Assembly: GCA_021774795.1 (NCBI GenBank)
Contig: JAJFIR010000036.1
Location: 124,001 to 188,000, forward strand
Direction of reading: 5' to 3'
DNA length: 64,000 bases
From: Emcibacteraceae bacterium
Lineage (GTDB): Bacteria; Pseudomonadota; Alphaproteobacteria; Sphingomonadales; Emcibacteraceae
Position 1 is the stretch's first letter. Each line of letters starts with the position of its first letter. Positions 28,545 through 39,547 of this stretch are shown here, in pieces. Under the pieces are notes generated by a model. That model saw nothing but the letters and a program-made list of their open reading frames with translations. It was not told where the DNA came from and did not search any database. The translations under genes and the position numbers were made by a program.

Positions 28545-30665
28545 ATGACAATTGGATCAGAAAAAACCATCACATATAAGCCTCTTCTGCTGATCGCAGT
28601 GCTAATGCTGTTTGGCATTATGGTGTTGTCTATGATTTACCAATTCGCGACATATGAAGAAACAAGGGAAAGAATAGTCTGGCAAAACAGAATTTCAGTT
28701 GTCTTGAACGGCAGAGCTACGGCTGTTTCACAGTGGATTGAAAGCCAAAAACAAACCGTAAAATTGCTGGCGGAAAACACAACACTAAGACTTTACGTGA
28801 GTAATGGTAAAAGTGATCTGGGCCTTGATGATACGGGCGAGGCTGTGCTTGAAGATTTCATCTTACCTTTGCTAAATGACCGCGCCGCTCAAAACGGATT
28901 TTCAGGCATGATAAACGAGGCAAACAGCAATATAAAAGCGAATGTCGCACGCAAGCTTGTTTCAGGTTTGGCCCTGACTAATAAAGCGGGGGAAATAATA
29001 CTTGCCACCAGCAACATGCCCGCCACGTTAAATGCGGTTACGGCATATCTTGATTTAAATTTAAACGAAGAGACGTTTTTGTTCGGGCCCTACGAAGGTG
29101 CAACAGGCTTGCCTTCCATATCAATAGTGAGTCCTGTTTATAAAATTGACGATAATGAGAAAAGTCATGCTTCAGGTTTTATAGTCGGGGTGCGTGTTTT
29201 AGATGACACATTTTTCGATCTCTTGTTGCAACCAGGAGAAATATCACAAACTGCAACAAATTTCCTTGTTCGCAAACAGGATAATTTCATCCACTATATT
29301 TCTGCATTACGCATGTCGGATCGTATGTACCAATCGCCAATTGGTATAAATACCCCGCCATTAGCGGCACAATTTGCAATAGAGAATCCGGGGGTGATCG
29401 CACAGCGAATAAATTACTTGGGGGAAGATGTACTTGTTTCAGGGGCAAAAGTCGGTGGGACGGATTGGGTTTTGGTGCGGTCAATAGCTGTTGAAGAAGC
29501 ATTAGGGCGAGCGAAAAGTCGGAAAATTAATATAATAATTATTTCCTCCCTTTTGATTTTATGTTTGGGGATCATTTTTATCCTTATTTGGAGACATGGT
29601 GTTTCCGTCCGTCTTCAAAAAGCAATAAGGAAGCAAAAAGAGATTACAGAAAAATATGAGAAACTAAACGGATTTATGAGGGTGGTTACAGACAGCCAAC
29701 CAACGGCGATTTCGGCTGTTGACGAAAATGGGAAATATACATATGCAAATCTACATGCCGCCCAATTGGCTGATGTCACTGTAGAAGATATGATCGGCAA
29801 AACGCCAACGGCGGTTCTTGGAGGAGCGCGTGCGAGAATAGATGAAATCAACTGCCAGGAAGTGCTGCTGGAGGATAAAATTATTTCGAAAATTAATAGT
29901 GAAGGTGATAAAGAAAATAACCTGACTTTCAAAACCGACTATGTACCGCTTATGTTGGGGGAAGATAACGCTGAGCAGTCAAAAGGCGTTTTAATCGTCA
30001 AAGAAGATATCTCTGCCCTTGAACAAAGCAGGAAGAAAAGAGAAATAGGCCTTAAAAGTTTGGTGTCTACTTTGATCATGATAATAGCCAGTCGCGATCC
30101 TTTTAGCGCCACTCATTCAGAAAGAGTAGTAACAGTTATAAAGATATTATGTAAGGAATTGGCCGTTGACGAGGCAATGTCTGCAACCTGCGAACTGGCG
30201 GGCGCGATGATGTATCTCGGGAAAATGACAGTGGCTAAAGAGTTGCTTGTTAAACCGACCTATTTGAGCGACGATGAACTAGATGTTGTTCGCGCAAGTA
30301 TTTTAAAAAGTGCTGATATGGTTAGAGACATAGAATTTGAAGGACCTGTTTGTGAAACCATAGAACAAACACAGGCACATTGGGATGGCTCAGGTATGCC
30401 AGCAGGCCTATCGGGAGAAGATATAATGCTGTCAGCACGAATTGTTTCCGTTGCAAACGCATTTGTCGGCATGACAAGTGCTCGTGCCTATAGACCGGGA
30501 ATGGATATAAAAGAAGCAACTAATTTGTTGCTTGAAAAAGCGGATAAAATATATGACCGTCGTCCCGTCATTGCTTTAATGAATTATGTTGAAAACAAAG
30601 GCGGGATGGACAGATGGAATTATTTTAAGAAAGTGCCTCCGGGATTAAAACCAGTTAAAAAATAA
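28545..30665 (+). CDS. Membrane sensor with degenerate HD-GYP domain
   Basis: 706 residues. Two transmembrane helices (about 13-35 and 327-350) flank a periplasmic sensor region of about 290 residues. A PAS domain (about 375-500, TYANLHAAQLADVTVEDMIGKT) follows. The C-terminal part from HSERV at 524 runs as an HD-GYP domain, but the metal-binding HD is replaced by Met-Tyr (MMYLGK at 555-560), the usual HHE is replaced by TQA, and GYP is GMP (617-619). It should therefore lack c-di-GMP phosphodiesterase activity and act as a regulatory or binding module. It diverges from the LapG-like gene, 138 bases between starts. Confidence 0.87.
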   Translation: MTIGSEKTITYKPLLLIAVLMLFGIMVLSMIYQFATYEETRERIVWQNRISVVLNGRATAVSQWIESQKQTVKLLAENTTLRLYVSNGKSDLGLDDTGEAVLEDFILPLLNDRAAQNGFSGMINEANSNIKANVARKLVSGLALTNKAGEIILATSNMPATLNAVTAYLDLNLNEETFLFGPYEGATGLPSISIVSPVYKIDDNEKSHASGFIVGVRVLDDTFFDLLLQPGEISQTATNFLVRKQDNFIHYISALRMSDRMYQSPIGINTPPLAAQFAIENPGVIAQRINYLGEDVLVSGAKVGGTDWVLVRSIAVEEALGRAKSRKINIIIISSLLILCLGIIFILIWRHGVSVRLQKAIRKQKEITEKYEKLNGFMRVVTDSQPTAISAVDENGKYTYANLHAAQLADVTVEDMIGKTPTAVLGGARARIDEINCQEVLLEDKIISKINSEGDKENNLTFKTDYVPLMLGEDNAEQSKGVLIVKEDISALEQSRKKREIGLKSLVSTLIMIIASRDPFSATHSERVVTVIKILCKELAVDEAMSATCELAGAMMYLGKMTVAKELLVKPTYLSDDELDVVRASILKSADMVRDIEFEGPVCETIEQTQAHWDGSGMPAGLSGEDIMLSARIVSVANAFVGMTSARAYRPGMDIKEATNLLLEKADKIYDRRPVIALMNYVENKGGMDRWNYFKKVPPGLKPVKK

Positions 30666-30697
30666 AAAAAAGGCGTCTTGTTTTTAACAAGACGCCT
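30664..30697 (-). terminator. Strong terminator for the small membrane gene on the minus strand
   Basis: A perfect 10-bp stem (AGGCGTCTTG / CAAGACGCCT) with a 7-base loop, and on the minus strand a run of eight T follows. It lies 61 bases after the stop of the minus-strand gene at 30758. On the plus strand it would be preceded, not followed, by the T-equivalent tract, so it is a poor terminator for the sensor gene. Confidence 0.85.
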
Positions 30698-30757
30698 AGT
30701 CATAGTACTTATCAGGTATTAAGTACTCAGGGTATTAACTCAAAAGGTATCACCAGA

Positions 30758-30967
30758 TTATTCTGGATTATCAGCTTCCCATTCTTTCTCGATCTTATTA
30801 CGAGATTGTAACAAGCCATTTGCAACGTAAACGCATAGGCCACCAATTAGAACAGTAACAATCATAGCGACGGCAGGGAGTAATAAATGTGGTCCTGCTA
30901 AAGCAATCGACAACAATAAAAATAATGTTACGATAGTGCACGCGATAAAATTGATTGTATTTGCCAT
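30758..30967 (-). CDS. Small two-helix membrane protein, unknown function
   Basis: 69 residues with two transmembrane helices (NFIACTIVTLFLLLSIAL and LLPAVAMIVTVLIGGLC) and an acidic cytosolic tail (NKIEKEWEADNPE). No known family recognised. A ribosome-binding site (AAAGGTAAG) lies just upstream of the ATG. A strong terminator closes it, so it is a single-gene transcript, which suggests real and independent expression. Confidence 0.7.
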   Translation of the reverse strand: MANTINFIACTIVTLFLLLSIALAGPHLLLPAVAMIVTVLIGGLCVYVANGLLQSRNKIEKEWEADNPE

Positions 30968-31114
30968 TACTTACCTTTTCTTTCCTGAGTATTATTAAGA
31001 GTTTATTTCAATAAAATCATTGACCTAAGTCAATTACTGCGATTTATAGAAAAAATCAAGCTTAATGATCAAAAATTATATTTAATATTCTTTTGGTATT
31101 CTTCGGGAAAAATT

Positions 31115-31450
31115 ATGAAAGAAAAACCCACAAAGCTAAACGCGCTGCAAAGGAGGACGTTGGCTCTTTTTCAAGAGCTTGCCAAAACCAGCGAAACGTC
31201 GTCGGTTATTGATGGGACCGATGAAATATCGATTATGTATTTGCCACAACCGCATGGCAATCACGTTCATATCGGAAATTTTGTTATTTCATCTAAAGAA
31301 GCGAGCGGTATTCATAATGAAAAAGTTTGGCAGGCACTCGAACGAAAAGGTTTAGCCCGGTCCGAATTTCCAATGCGAATTATTTTGACAGTAAGAGGTC
31401 AGAACTTTGAAACTGATTTTAATGACAAATTTGAAATCTCAAATCATTAA
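31115..31450 (+). CDS. Conserved protein of unknown function
   Basis: 111 residues, soluble. Starts LNALQRRTLALFQELAK, then MYLPQPHGNHVHIGNFVI and SKEASGIHNEKVWQALERKGLAR. A histidine-rich middle (PHGNHVH) is the most distinctive part. I remember similar proteins in alphaproteobacteria only as uncharacterised. It is convergent with the DUF983 gene and the two TAA stops overlap (bases 31447-31450). Confidence 0.7.
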   Translation: MKEKPTKLNALQRRTLALFQELAKTSETSSVIDGTDEISIMYLPQPHGNHVHIGNFVISSKEASGIHNEKVWQALERKGLARSEFPMRIILTVRGQNFETDFNDKFEISNH

Positions 31451-31842
31451 CGTTGTTCGTCGCCGCTGAGCTTAAGGTGCCACATAAGACCAACGGCGGC
31501 CCCTTTTATAAATGGCAAAAAGGAAAGTGTAAGAATTAGGGTCAACGAAGGCCAGATTACCATTTGCATCCACATCGGTGGATGATAAGCACCTTCAACC
31601 ACAAGCAAAGCAGGAACTATTATATGTCCAACCAAAAATATGGTTAGATATGGTGGAAGGTCATCGGCGCGAATATCCCCCGTGGGTGCGGAACAGTTCG
31701 AGCACTTATCGGAAAGTTTGAGGTAACCTTTAAAAACTTTACCAATCCCACAATGCGGACAGCGGCGTCTAAACGCGCGGCCAACCGATGTAGCAATCGA
31801 ATATGTTTCTCTTGAATAATCTGCAGTATTTAGAATACTCAT
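31447..31842 (-). CDS. DUF983 membrane protein
   Basis: 131 residues from the ATG at 31842, chosen for the AAAGGTAG ribosome-binding site. The N-terminus has a zinc-ribbon-like set, CPHCGIGKVFKGYLK and CSNCSAPTGD. Two transmembrane helices follow (YLTIFLVGHIIVPALLVVEG and QMVIWPSLTLILTLSFLPF). DUF983 is common in alphaproteobacteria and is often linked with cytochrome oxidase genes, but its role is not settled. Confidence 0.88.
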   Translation of the reverse strand: MSILNTADYSRETYSIATSVGRAFRRRCPHCGIGKVFKGYLKLSDKCSNCSAPTGDIRADDLPPYLTIFLVGHIIVPALLVVEGAYHPPMWMQMVIWPSLTLILTLSFLPFIKGAAVGLMWHLKLSGDEQR

Positions 31843-31853
31843 GTTTCTACCTT

Positions 31854-32723
31854 TCAACTTTTTTTATTAAGCAGCGTTATCAGGGCTGAAGTATCCCAGC
31901 GACCACCGCCATTTTCCTGTATTTCTTTATAATATCCGTCAACTAATTTTGTAACCGGCAATGGAATATCGTTTTTTTCCGCTTCATTTACGGCAAACCC
32001 CAGATCTTTGCGCATCCAATCAAGGGCAAATCCAAAATCGAACTCATTCTTTGCCATGGTTGCTGCACGGTTTTCCATTTGCCAAGATTGCGCGGCACCT
32101 TTTGAAATCACTTCCACAACATCGTCAGGGTTGAGCCCTGTTTTCTCAGCAAAATTAATAGCTTCCGATAAGCCCTGAACGACGCCCGCAATACAAATTT
32201 GATTAACCATTTTAGCCAATTGACCGCTCCCGGCCGGGCCGAGCAATTTTGTTTTCTTGGCGTAACAATTTAGGACGGGCTCTACGTTCAGGTAGGTCGC
32301 TTCTTCCCCGCCGATCATTATCGTAAGAGCACCATTTTCTGCTCCAGCCTGACCACCCGAAACAGGGGCATCTAGAAATTTGATATTTTTTTTGGTACAA
32401 GCTTTATTTAGCTCTCGCGACAAAATTGCTGATGTTGTTGTATGATCAACCAATGCTGTACCTGGTGCCATAGAAGCCAATACACCCTCTTCTCCTAAAA
32501 CCACAGACCGTACGTCATTATCATTACCAACACAGACAAACACTATTTGTGCCCCTGATGCGGCTTCTTTGGGAGTTAATCCAAATGAGCCACCATGTTC
32601 TTTGACCCAATTTTCGGACTTAACAGAGGTTCTGTTATAAACGCAGACGTCATGACCGGCTTTTTGTAAATGCCCGGCCATTGGATAACCCATAACGCCA
32701 AGACCAATAAAACTAAGTTTCAT
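31854..32723 (-). CDS. NAD(P)-dependent 3-hydroxyisobutyrate dehydrogenase family oxidoreductase
   Basis: Beta-hydroxyacid dehydrogenase of 289 residues. Nucleotide loop FIGLGVMGYPMAGHL at the N-terminus, then the substrate motif DAPVSGGQAGAENGALTIMIGG, GSGQLAKMVNQ with the catalytic Lys, and the C-terminal FAL-type substrate region. Family members act on hydroxyisobutyrate, tartronate semialdehyde or related acids; the substrate cannot be fixed. It is 11 bases downstream of slyX and shares its strand with DUF983. Confidence 0.88.
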   Translation of the reverse strand: MKLSFIGLGVMGYPMAGHLQKAGHDVCVYNRTSVKSENWVKEHGGSFGLTPKEAASGAQIVFVCVGNDNDVRSVVLGEEGVLASMAPGTALVDHTTTSAILSRELNKACTKKNIKFLDAPVSGGQAGAENGALTIMIGGEEATYLNVEPVLNCYAKKTKLLGPAGSGQLAKMVNQICIAGVVQGLSEAINFAEKTGLNPDDVVEVISKGAAQSWQMENRAATMAKNEFDFGFALDWMRKDLGFAVNEAEKNDIPLPVTKLVDGYYKEIQENGGGRWDTSALITLLNKKS

Positions 32724-32734
32724 ATTCGTTCCTC

Positions 32735-32953
32735 TTAATAATGTGGAGGTTTCTCGTCCGCCAAACCAGGGACGTTCCCCAAACTAATATCTTCAAGGCT
32801 TTCAATTTTAGCATTTGCTTTTGAAAGTTGGCCGCCAAGCTTCTCAATCATCTTCCACTGATCAGAAACCATTTCGCTTAAATCTTGAATTTGCTGCTCC
32901 TGATGCGCTGCTTTAATTTCAAGTGCCTCTATCCTTATAAGCATATCTGTCAT
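32735..32953 (-). CDS. slyX: SlyX-like protein
   Basis: 72 residues, a short coiled-coil of the SlyX family: RIEALEIKAAHQEQQIQDLS, KANAKIESLE and the conserved C-terminus EKPPHY. Function unknown. Start at 32953 with AAGG upstream; an upstream in-frame start would add 17 residues that do not fit the family. Confidence 0.85.
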   Translation of the reverse strand: MTDMLIRIEALEIKAAHQEQQIQDLSEMVSDQWKMIEKLGGQLSKANAKIESLEDISLGNVPGLADEKPPHY

Positions 32954-33066
32954 TGCCTTATTCCTTATGGCAGTCATATACCACGCTAAAACAGAATTAG
33001 CCACACAGATATTACGAAGCGACGCTAATAAAATTTATAGCGTCGCTTCGTCCATTATAAACCGTT

Positions 33067-34491
33067 TTATAGTCGAGGAAGGTCCGAATTACCCATTAGA
33101 AACTGATCAACCGCATGGGCAGCTTGCCTGCCTTCTCGGATTGCCCAAACCACCAGTGATTGGCCGCGGCGCATATCACCAGCGGCAAAAATTTTTGGAA
33201 TGTTGGTTTGGTAATTTGTTGTCAGCGCATTAACGTTTCCATGATCATCAAGTCCAACGGATAGCTGTTCCAGCAAACCTTCTTTTACCGGGTTTGTAAA
33301 GCCCATTGCCAGTAAAACCAAATCCGCTTCCATTTCATATTCGCTGCCATCTATTTTATTCATATTTTGGTCAACCAGGTGGCATCTTATAGCGGCGACA
33401 TTTCCGTATTCGTTAGTAATGAATTCTGTTGTCGCAATGCTGAACTCTCGGTCAGCCCCTTCTTCTTGTGATGTAGATGTTCTGAAAATATGCGGCCAGT
33501 GTGGCCATGTAGACCCTTTATCTTCAAACGCCGGTGGCTTAGGCATAATTTCCAGCTGCGTAACAGAGACGGCACGTTGCCTGAACGACGTTCCAATGCA
33601 GTCAGAACCTGTATCACCACCACCGATCACAACTACTTTCTTCCCCGTAGCAACGATGTCTTTAATATTTGGCAACGGCTCCCCCGCGTTACGACGGTTT
33701 TGTTGAGTGAGAAAATCCATCGCAAAATGGACACCTTTCAATTCTCTTCCTTTTATCGGCAGATCGCGTGGTTGTTCCGAACCACCTGCCAGGACGACAG
33801 CATCATAATGGTCAGCGATTTTTGACGCTTGGATGTCGTTACCAACTTCCATACTGGTCCAGAATGTAACCCCTTCGCGTTCCATCTGTCGAACTCTTCG
33901 GTCGATTAAGGATTTTTCCATTTTAAAATCAGGAATGCCATATCGCAAAAGGCCACCGGCCCGGCGATTTTTTTCATAAAGTGACACTTTATGGCCTGCT
34001 CGCGCCAGTTGCTGCGCACAGGCCATACCAGCAGGACCGCTTCCAACAACCGCTATTTTCTTATCACTTTTAACCTTTGCTACTTGTGGCTGGATCCAGC
34101 CTTTTTCCCACCCTTTATCGACAATTGCGCATTCAATTGTTTTAATTGTTACTGGTTGGTTTTCAATATTTAGAGTACACGCAGCTTCACAGGGAGCGGG
34201 GCAAACCCGTCCCGTAAATTCCGGGAAATTATTAGTTGAATGCAGGTTATCACTCGCTTCGCGCCACTCCTTATTCCATACCAGATCATTCCAATCTGGA
34301 ATCATATTATTAACGGGGCACCCTGTGTGACAAAATGGTATCCCACAATCCATGCATCGGCCACCTTGCCTCTCTACTGCACTTTCAGGAAGCGGATTAA
34401 TAAATTCGTCATAATGGCGAACTCGGTCGCCAGCCGGCGCATAAGTTCGGTCAAGTCGCGGAATTTCCATAAATCCTGTTGATTTCCCCAT
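33067..34491 (-). CDS. gltD: Glutamate synthase small (beta) subunit
   Basis: NADPH-dependent FAD subunit that supplies electrons to GltB for making two glutamates from glutamine and 2-oxoglutarate. 474 residues. N-terminal iron-sulfur ligands in [14 protein letters not shown], more in [12 protein letters not shown] loop [22 protein letters not shown] loop [12 protein letters not shown] and late [18 protein letters not shown]. Encoded 3 bases after gltB on the same strand. Confidence 0.97.
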   Translation of the reverse strand: MGKSTGFMEIPRLDRTYAPAGDRVRHYDEFINPLPESAVERQGGRCMDCGIPFCHTGCPVNNMIPDWNDLVWNKEWREASDNLHSTNNFPEFTGRVCPAPCEAACTLNIENQPVTIKTIECAIVDKGWEKGWIQPQVAKVKSDKKIAVVGSGPAGMACAQQLARAGHKVSLYEKNRRAGGLLRYGIPDFKMEKSLIDRRVRQMEREGVTFWTSMEVGNDIQASKIADHYDAVVLAGGSEQPRDLPIKGRELKGVHFAMDFLTQQNRRNAGEPLPNIKDIVATGKKVVVIGGGDTGSDCIGTSFRQRAVSVTQLEIMPKPPAFEDKGSTWPHWPHIFRTSTSQEEGADREFSIATTEFITNEYGNVAAIRCHLVDQNMNKIDGSEYEMEADLVLLAMGFTNPVKEGLLEQLSVGLDDHGNVNALTTNYQTNIPKIFAAGDMRRGQSLVVWAIREGRQAAHAVDQFLMGNSDLPRL

Positions 34492-34494
34492 TAG

Positions 34495-37400
34495 TTATTC
34501 TCCTTGGCCAGTGTAAGCCGAAAGCGATGTTGCTGCGGCGGACATTTCTTCCAGCGCGCGTTTATATTCGACGGGCATCACTTTGACAAATCTTGGCAGA
34601 TAGTCCTCAATATTATCTAATATTAATTTTGCTCGCTCACTGCCGGTATAATGCATATGATTTTCAAGCAATTGAACAAGACGCGCTTTATCATTTCCAG
34701 ACATATTACCGCGAAGAACATCGACGCGACCATGGCCCTCTAACTCTCCGGAATTATGCATAAGTTTTGCCATTGCGTCCTCTTCCGGGAGCGGCTCAAG
34801 TTCAACCATCGATAAATTGCAGCGGTTTTCAAACTCCCCTTTTTCATCAAGGACGTAAGCAATCCCACCGCTCATACCGGCGGCAAAGTTTCGCCCGGTT
34901 GGTCCAATAACAACGATGCACCCACCCGTCATATATTCAAGTCCGTGATCACCGACACCCTCGACAACACCGATTGCACCACTGTTACGCACGGCAAACC
35001 GCTCTCCCGCGACACCGCGAAAATAACATTGTCCGCTAATCGCGCCGAATAAAACAGTATTACCAACGATGATGCTTTCTTCCGGTATAATTTTGGATTT
35101 TTTCGATGGATAAATGATTAATTTACCACCACTTAATCCCTTACCTACATAATCGTTGGCTTCACCTTCTAGTTCCATCGTGATCCCGTGTGCTAAAAAA
35201 GCACCGTAACTTTGCCCCGCGGTTCCCTTTAGCTTGATATGTATTGTATCATCCGTCAGACCTTTGTGACCGTGACGCTTAGCAAGCTCCCCTGATAGCA
35301 TTGCGCCCGTTGAGCGGTCGTAATTATGGATATCAGCTTTAATTTGTACCGGTGTTTTATCTTTTAATGCTTTATCCGACTGTTTTATAAGGGTTTTATC
35401 TAGAATATCGACGATATCATGTTCTTGTGACGCAGCGTTATAAATAGCATCGCCTTTCGAAGCTTCCACTTTATGAAAGAGGCCACTGAAATCTAATCCA
35501 TCGCTTTTCCAGTGTGAAATGGCATCATTCTTATTTAGAAGATCGGATCGGCCGATAATATCATTTAGACAGCGCGCACCCATTTTCGCCATTATTTTTC
35601 TTGCCTCTTCAGCGACAAAGAAGAAATAATTGACCACATGTTCCGGCTTACCCGTAAATTTGCGGCGTAACACAGGATCTTGCGTGGCAACGCCGACAGG
35701 ACAGGTGTTCAAATGGCATTTGCGCATCATGATGCATCCCGTTGCGATAAGCGGTGCTGTCGCAAAACCAAACTCATCTGCCCCAAGCAGGGCAGCTATG
35801 ATGACATCGCGCCCTGTTTTAAGGCCGCCGTCAACTTGAACAGAAATGCGGTCACGCAACCGATTTAGAACTAAAGTTTGTTGTGTTTCAGCGAGGCCAA
35901 TTTCCCAGGGCGAACCCGCATGCTTTACTGACGTGAGGGGGCTTGCCCCCGTACCGCCGTCAAATCCAGAAATAGTTACATGATCAGCTTTGGCTTTTGA
36001 AACGCCCGCAGCCACGGTTCCAACACCAATTTCAGAAACAAGCTTAACGCTTATTCTGGCAATGGAATTGACATTTTTAAGGTCATAAATCAACTGGGCC
36101 AAATCTTCAATCGAATAAATATCATGATGTGGCGGCGGAGAAATTAGACCAACACCTGGTGTGGAGTGGCGAACCTTTGCGATTACCGGATCAACTTTAT
36201 GACCCGGCAACTGACCTCCTTCGCCGGGTTTAGCACCTTGTGCCATTTTTATTTGGATATCATCGGCATTGACCAAATATTCTGTCGTAACGCCAAAACG
36301 TCCTGAGGCTACTTGCTTAATTGCGCTGCGCCGAAGATCACCGTTACGATCAGCCTTAAATCTGTCCGGTTCTTCACCGCCTTCCCCGGTGTTTGACTTT
36401 CCGCCCATTTGGTTCATAGCGATTGCAAGTGTTGTATGTGCTTCACGGCTGATGGAACCAAATGACATGGCACCGGTCGCAAATCGTTTGATAATATCTG
36501 CGGCACTTTCCACTTCTTCAAGCGGGATCGACTTTGAAAGGGGCTTTATTTTAAACAATCCTCGGGGTGTCATTAATTTTTCGGATTGTTCATTGACCAG
36601 TGCAGCATATGTATCATATTGCACCGCAGAATTACCGCGAACAGCATGTTGAAGAGAACTGATAGTTTCCGAGTTCCACACATGTGCTTCGCCCCGCATA
36701 CGCACTGCATAATCGCCACCCACGTCGAGCGATTTTTTATAAATAAGATTTTCACCAAAAGCTTGAGAATGCCTTACGACGGTTTCCGCCGCAATTTCCT
36801 TCAAACCCACACCTTCGATGGCAGTTTTTGTGTTGGTAAAATATTGCTCGATAAAAGCACTGCTCAGTCCCACCGCGTCAAAAATCTGGGCACCGCAATA
36901 TGACTGGTAAGTGGAAATGCCCATTTTGGACATTACTTTTAGGATACCTTTGTTGATGGCTTTTACGTAGCGCGATTTTGCTGTCCTAATGCTAACTTGC
37001 TCTGGAAGTTGCGGTAACATATTTTCAATTGTTTCAAAAGCAAGATAAGGGTTAATCGCTTCAGCACCGTATCCGGCAAGGGCGCAGAAATGGTGGACTT
37101 CCCGAGCTTCGCCGGTCTCAACGACGAGGCCTACAGAAGTTCTGAGACCTTTTCTAATCAGATGATGATGCACTGCTGATGTGGCGAGTAATGATGGTAT
37201 AGCTATCTTTTCATCGCTAATATTACGGTCAGAAAGAATGATGATGTTATCACCTTCTATTACTGCAACCTCCGCCAGAAGACAGATACTCTCAATGGCG
37301 CTTTCCATACCCTTAGCCCCAGCCGCAGCGGCATAAGTCGTATCAACAGTAATTGTCCTGAAATCATTGTCGGGGATGTCGCCGATAGTACGTATTTTTT

Positions 37401-39150
37401 CCAAACCCTGATTTCTTAATATTGGTTGACTAACTTCAAGACGCTTATGCGTTCCCATACCTTCAAGGTCGAGAAGATTAGGCCTCGGACCAATAAATGA
37501 AACCAGGGACATCACTGCTTCTTCGCGAATGGGATCGATTGGTGGATTGGTGACCTGAGCAAAATTTTGCTTGAAATACGTGTAAAGAAGCTTGGATTTA
37601 TCGGAAAGCGCTGATATGGGCGTATCCGTGCCCATTGAACCTAAAGCTTCCTGACCGCTTGTAACCATCGGGGGAAACAGCAGCTTCAAATCTTCCTGAG
37701 TATATCCGAAAGCTTGTTGCTTTTTAAGTAAATCAACGCCACTAGCGGGATGAGGGGCAATTTCGGCCGGCAATTGTTCGAGCTTGATCTGTGTGCGGTT
37801 CAAAATATCTTGATAATCGAAAGCTTTCGCCATTTCATTTTTAATTTCGTCATCAGAAATGATGCGGCCCTGCTTCGTATCGATAAGCAGCATTTTGCCA
37901 GGCTGTAGCCGCCATTTCTTTACTATATTCTCTTCTTTTATGGGAAGAACGCCGGATTCCGACGCAAGTATAACCAAGTCATCGTCCGTTACGATATATC
38001 GTGCCGGACGCAGGCCGTTTCGGTCCAATGTGGCACCAATCTGTATCCCGTCCGTAAAGGCAACGGCCGCCGGGCCGTCCCATGGTTCCATAAGTGCGGC
38101 GTGATATTCATAAAATGCCTTCCTTTGCGCGTTCATAAGGGGATTACCGGCCCATGCCTCAGGAATCAACGTCATCATCGCGTGGACTATGCTATAGCCT
38201 CCCGCTACGAGGAGTTCCAACGCATTGTCAAAACAGGCAGTATCAGAAAGGCCTTCAGGAATAAGCGGCCAAAGCTTCTCCAGATCGTCTCCTATGATAC
38301 TCGATTCCATATTGAAGCGTCGTGATGCCATCCAATTAACGTTACCGCGCACCGTATTTATTTCCCCATTATGGCAAACCATGCGGAATGGTTGAGCGAG
38401 GCTCCATGTTGGAAAAGTATTTGTCGAGAACCGTTGGTGGACGAGTGCCAGTGCCGATGTTACCTTCTTGTCGGAAAGGTCCGTATAATACTCTCCAACT
38501 TGTCCGGCCAGCAACATACCTTTATAAAGAATAGTTCGACTTGAACAACTACATGCGTAATAGGCGTCAGTATTTTCTTGCATTGCAAGCACAATGTTCG
38601 AAAGTTGTTTGCGAATGACGTATAATTTTAATTCAAAATCGCTGCTTCTTTTGACATCATTACATTGAGCGACAAAGGCTTGTGCAATATAAGGTTCTGT
38701 TGACTTCACGGTCTCACTGAATTTAGAATTATCAGTGGGAACATCACGCCAGCCCAGAAATTTCTGACCTTCTTGAGCCACTAATTTTTCAAATATTTTT
38801 TTTATTTTAACGCGGGTTTTTTTGACATGAGGTAGAAAGATCATGAGCACACCATATTTACCGGCTTTCGGTAGGTTGATCTTAATCTTTTTTGCTTCCT
38901 CGCGCATAAACTTATCGGGAATTTGCAGCAATATACCGGCACCATCGCCTGCTAGCGGGTCAGCACCGACAGCACCACGATGGGTTAAATTTTCAAGTAT
39001 TTGTAAACCTTGCTTAACTATGTCGTGGCTTTTTTTACCCTTTATATTGGCAACAAAACCTATACCACAGCTGTCATGTTCATTTTCAGGACTGTACAAT
39101 CCTTGGGATTTAGGCAGTCCGCGACTATTTAATGGCACCTGATGGGTCAT
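34495..39150 (-). CDS. gltB: Glutamate synthase large (alpha) subunit
   Basis: 1551 residues, normal for bacterial GOGAT. N-terminal glutaminase domain opens [16 protein letters not shown], so the catalytic Cys is residue 28 behind a propeptide of 27. The FMN-binding synthase domain holds [20 protein letters not shown] and the 3Fe-4S ligands in [15 protein letters not shown]. The C-terminal beta-helix has [11 protein letters not shown] and [23 protein letters not shown] (trimmed: [14 protein letters not shown]). gltB-gltD is a two-gene operon; no regulator gene adjoins it. Confidence 0.98.
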   Translation of the reverse strand: MTHQVPLNSRGLPKSQGLYSPENEHDSCGIGFVANIKGKKSHDIVKQGLQILENLTHRGAVGADPLAGDGAGILLQIPDKFMREEAKKIKINLPKAGKYGVLMIFLPHVKKTRVKIKKIFEKLVAQEGQKFLGWRDVPTDNSKFSETVKSTEPYIAQAFVAQCNDVKRSSDFELKLYVIRKQLSNIVLAMQENTDAYYACSCSSRTILYKGMLLAGQVGEYYTDLSDKKVTSALALVHQRFSTNTFPTWSLAQPFRMVCHNGEINTVRGNVNWMASRRFNMESSIIGDDLEKLWPLIPEGLSDTACFDNALELLVAGGYSIVHAMMTLIPEAWAGNPLMNAQRKAFYEYHAALMEPWDGPAAVAFTDGIQIGATLDRNGLRPARYIVTDDDLVILASESGVLPIKEENIVKKWRLQPGKMLLIDTKQGRIISDDEIKNEMAKAFDYQDILNRTQIKLEQLPAEIAPHPASGVDLLKKQQAFGYTQEDLKLLFPPMVTSGQEALGSMGTDTPISALSDKSKLLYTYFKQNFAQVTNPPIDPIREEAVMSLVSFIGPRPNLLDLEGMGTHKRLEVSQPILRNQGLEKIRTIGDIPDNDFRTITVDTTYAAAAGAKGMESAIESICLLAEVAVIEGDNIIILSDRNISDEKIAIPSLLATSAVHHHLIRKGLRTSVGLVVETGEAREVHHFCALAGYGAEAINPYLAFETIENMLPQLPEQVSIRTAKSRYVKAINKGILKVMSKMGISTYQSYCGAQIFDAVGLSSAFIEQYFTNTKTAIEGVGLKEIAAETVVRHSQAFGENLIYKKSLDVGGDYAVRMRGEAHVWNSETISSLQHAVRGNSAVQYDTYAALVNEQSEKLMTPRGLFKIKPLSKSIPLEEVESAADIIKRFATGAMSFGSISREAHTTLAIAMNQMGGKSNTGEGGEEPDRFKADRNGDLRRSAIKQVASGRFGVTTEYLVNADDIQIKMAQGAKPGEGGQLPGHKVDPVIAKVRHSTPGVGLISPPPHHDIYSIEDLAQLIYDLKNVNSIARISVKLVSEIGVGTVAAGVSKAKADHVTISGFDGGTGASPLTSVKHAGSPWEIGLAETQQTLVLNRLRDRISVQVDGGLKTGRDVIIAALLGADEFGFATAPLIATGCIMMRKCHLNTCPVGVATQDPVLRRKFTGKPEHVVNYFFFVAEEARKIMAKMGARCLNDIIGRSDLLNKNDAISHWKSDGLDFSGLFHKVEASKGDAIYNAASQEHDIVDILDKTLIKQSDKALKDKTPVQIKADIHNYDRSTGAMLSGELAKRHGHKGLTDDTIHIKLKGTAGQSYGAFLAHGITMELEGEANDYVGKGLSGGKLIIYPSKKSKIIPEESIIVGNTVLFGAISGQCYFRGVAGERFAVRNSGAIGVVEGVGDHGLEYMTGGCIVVIGPTGRNFAAGMSGGIAYVLDEKGEFENRCNLSMVELEPLPEEDAMAKLMHNSGELEGHGRVDVLRGNMSGNDKARLVQLLENHMHYTGSERAKLILDNIEDYLPRFVKVMPVEYKRALEEMSAAATSLSAYTGQGE

Positions 39151-39547
39151 TTTACTTCATTCCTTATAACTATAAGTTTGTCACAACTATTAGCGAATAT
39201 TGAACCCACATTAATGTGGGTTTTAAAACGCAAATTAGACCGAGCTGTCTGGACCACGTTTTCAATGAAGAAAAGTTGTTAATCCATGCCCGGCGGTTTT
39301 GTAGACAACTGCAGCGATCGGTATCGTCAAACAGGGTTTAACCCGAAATATGCTGTAGTTTATAAACTGTATCCGGTTGCTATATTTACAGTGTGAAAAA
39401 AAAATTGCAACATCAAAAATGAATCTAAACAGAAGAATATTTGTTTTAGTTAAAGCTAATTAAAAGAATATTTTAGAATGTAATTACTATTTTCAGTAAC
39501 AAATTAGAATATTTACATTGCGACTAACTCTATTTAAACAATATAGC
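39151..39547. other. Noncoding gap between gltB and hrpB
   Basis: 397 bases with no gene-like reading frame. It holds three short palindromes: AACCCACATTAATGTGGGTT at 39203-39222, GGGTTTAACCC at 39334-39344 and AGTTTATAAACT at 39357-39368. AATATTTAG-type tracts fill the right end. Promoters for gltB (minus) and hrpB (plus) must lie here but I could not place convincing -35/-10 pairs. Confidence 0.65.
39203..39222. repeat. 20-base perfect palindrome upstream of gltB
   Basis: AACCCACATT followed directly by AATGTGGGTT: a 20-base palindrome without a loop, 53-72 bases before the gltB start, the right distance for an operator. No terminator tract. The binding protein is unknown. Confidence 0.55.

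Noticed and set aside
31447-31857. Longer DUF983 start at 31857
   Set aside because: It would need a TTG start and removes the good AAAGGTAG ribosome-binding site in front of ATG 31842.
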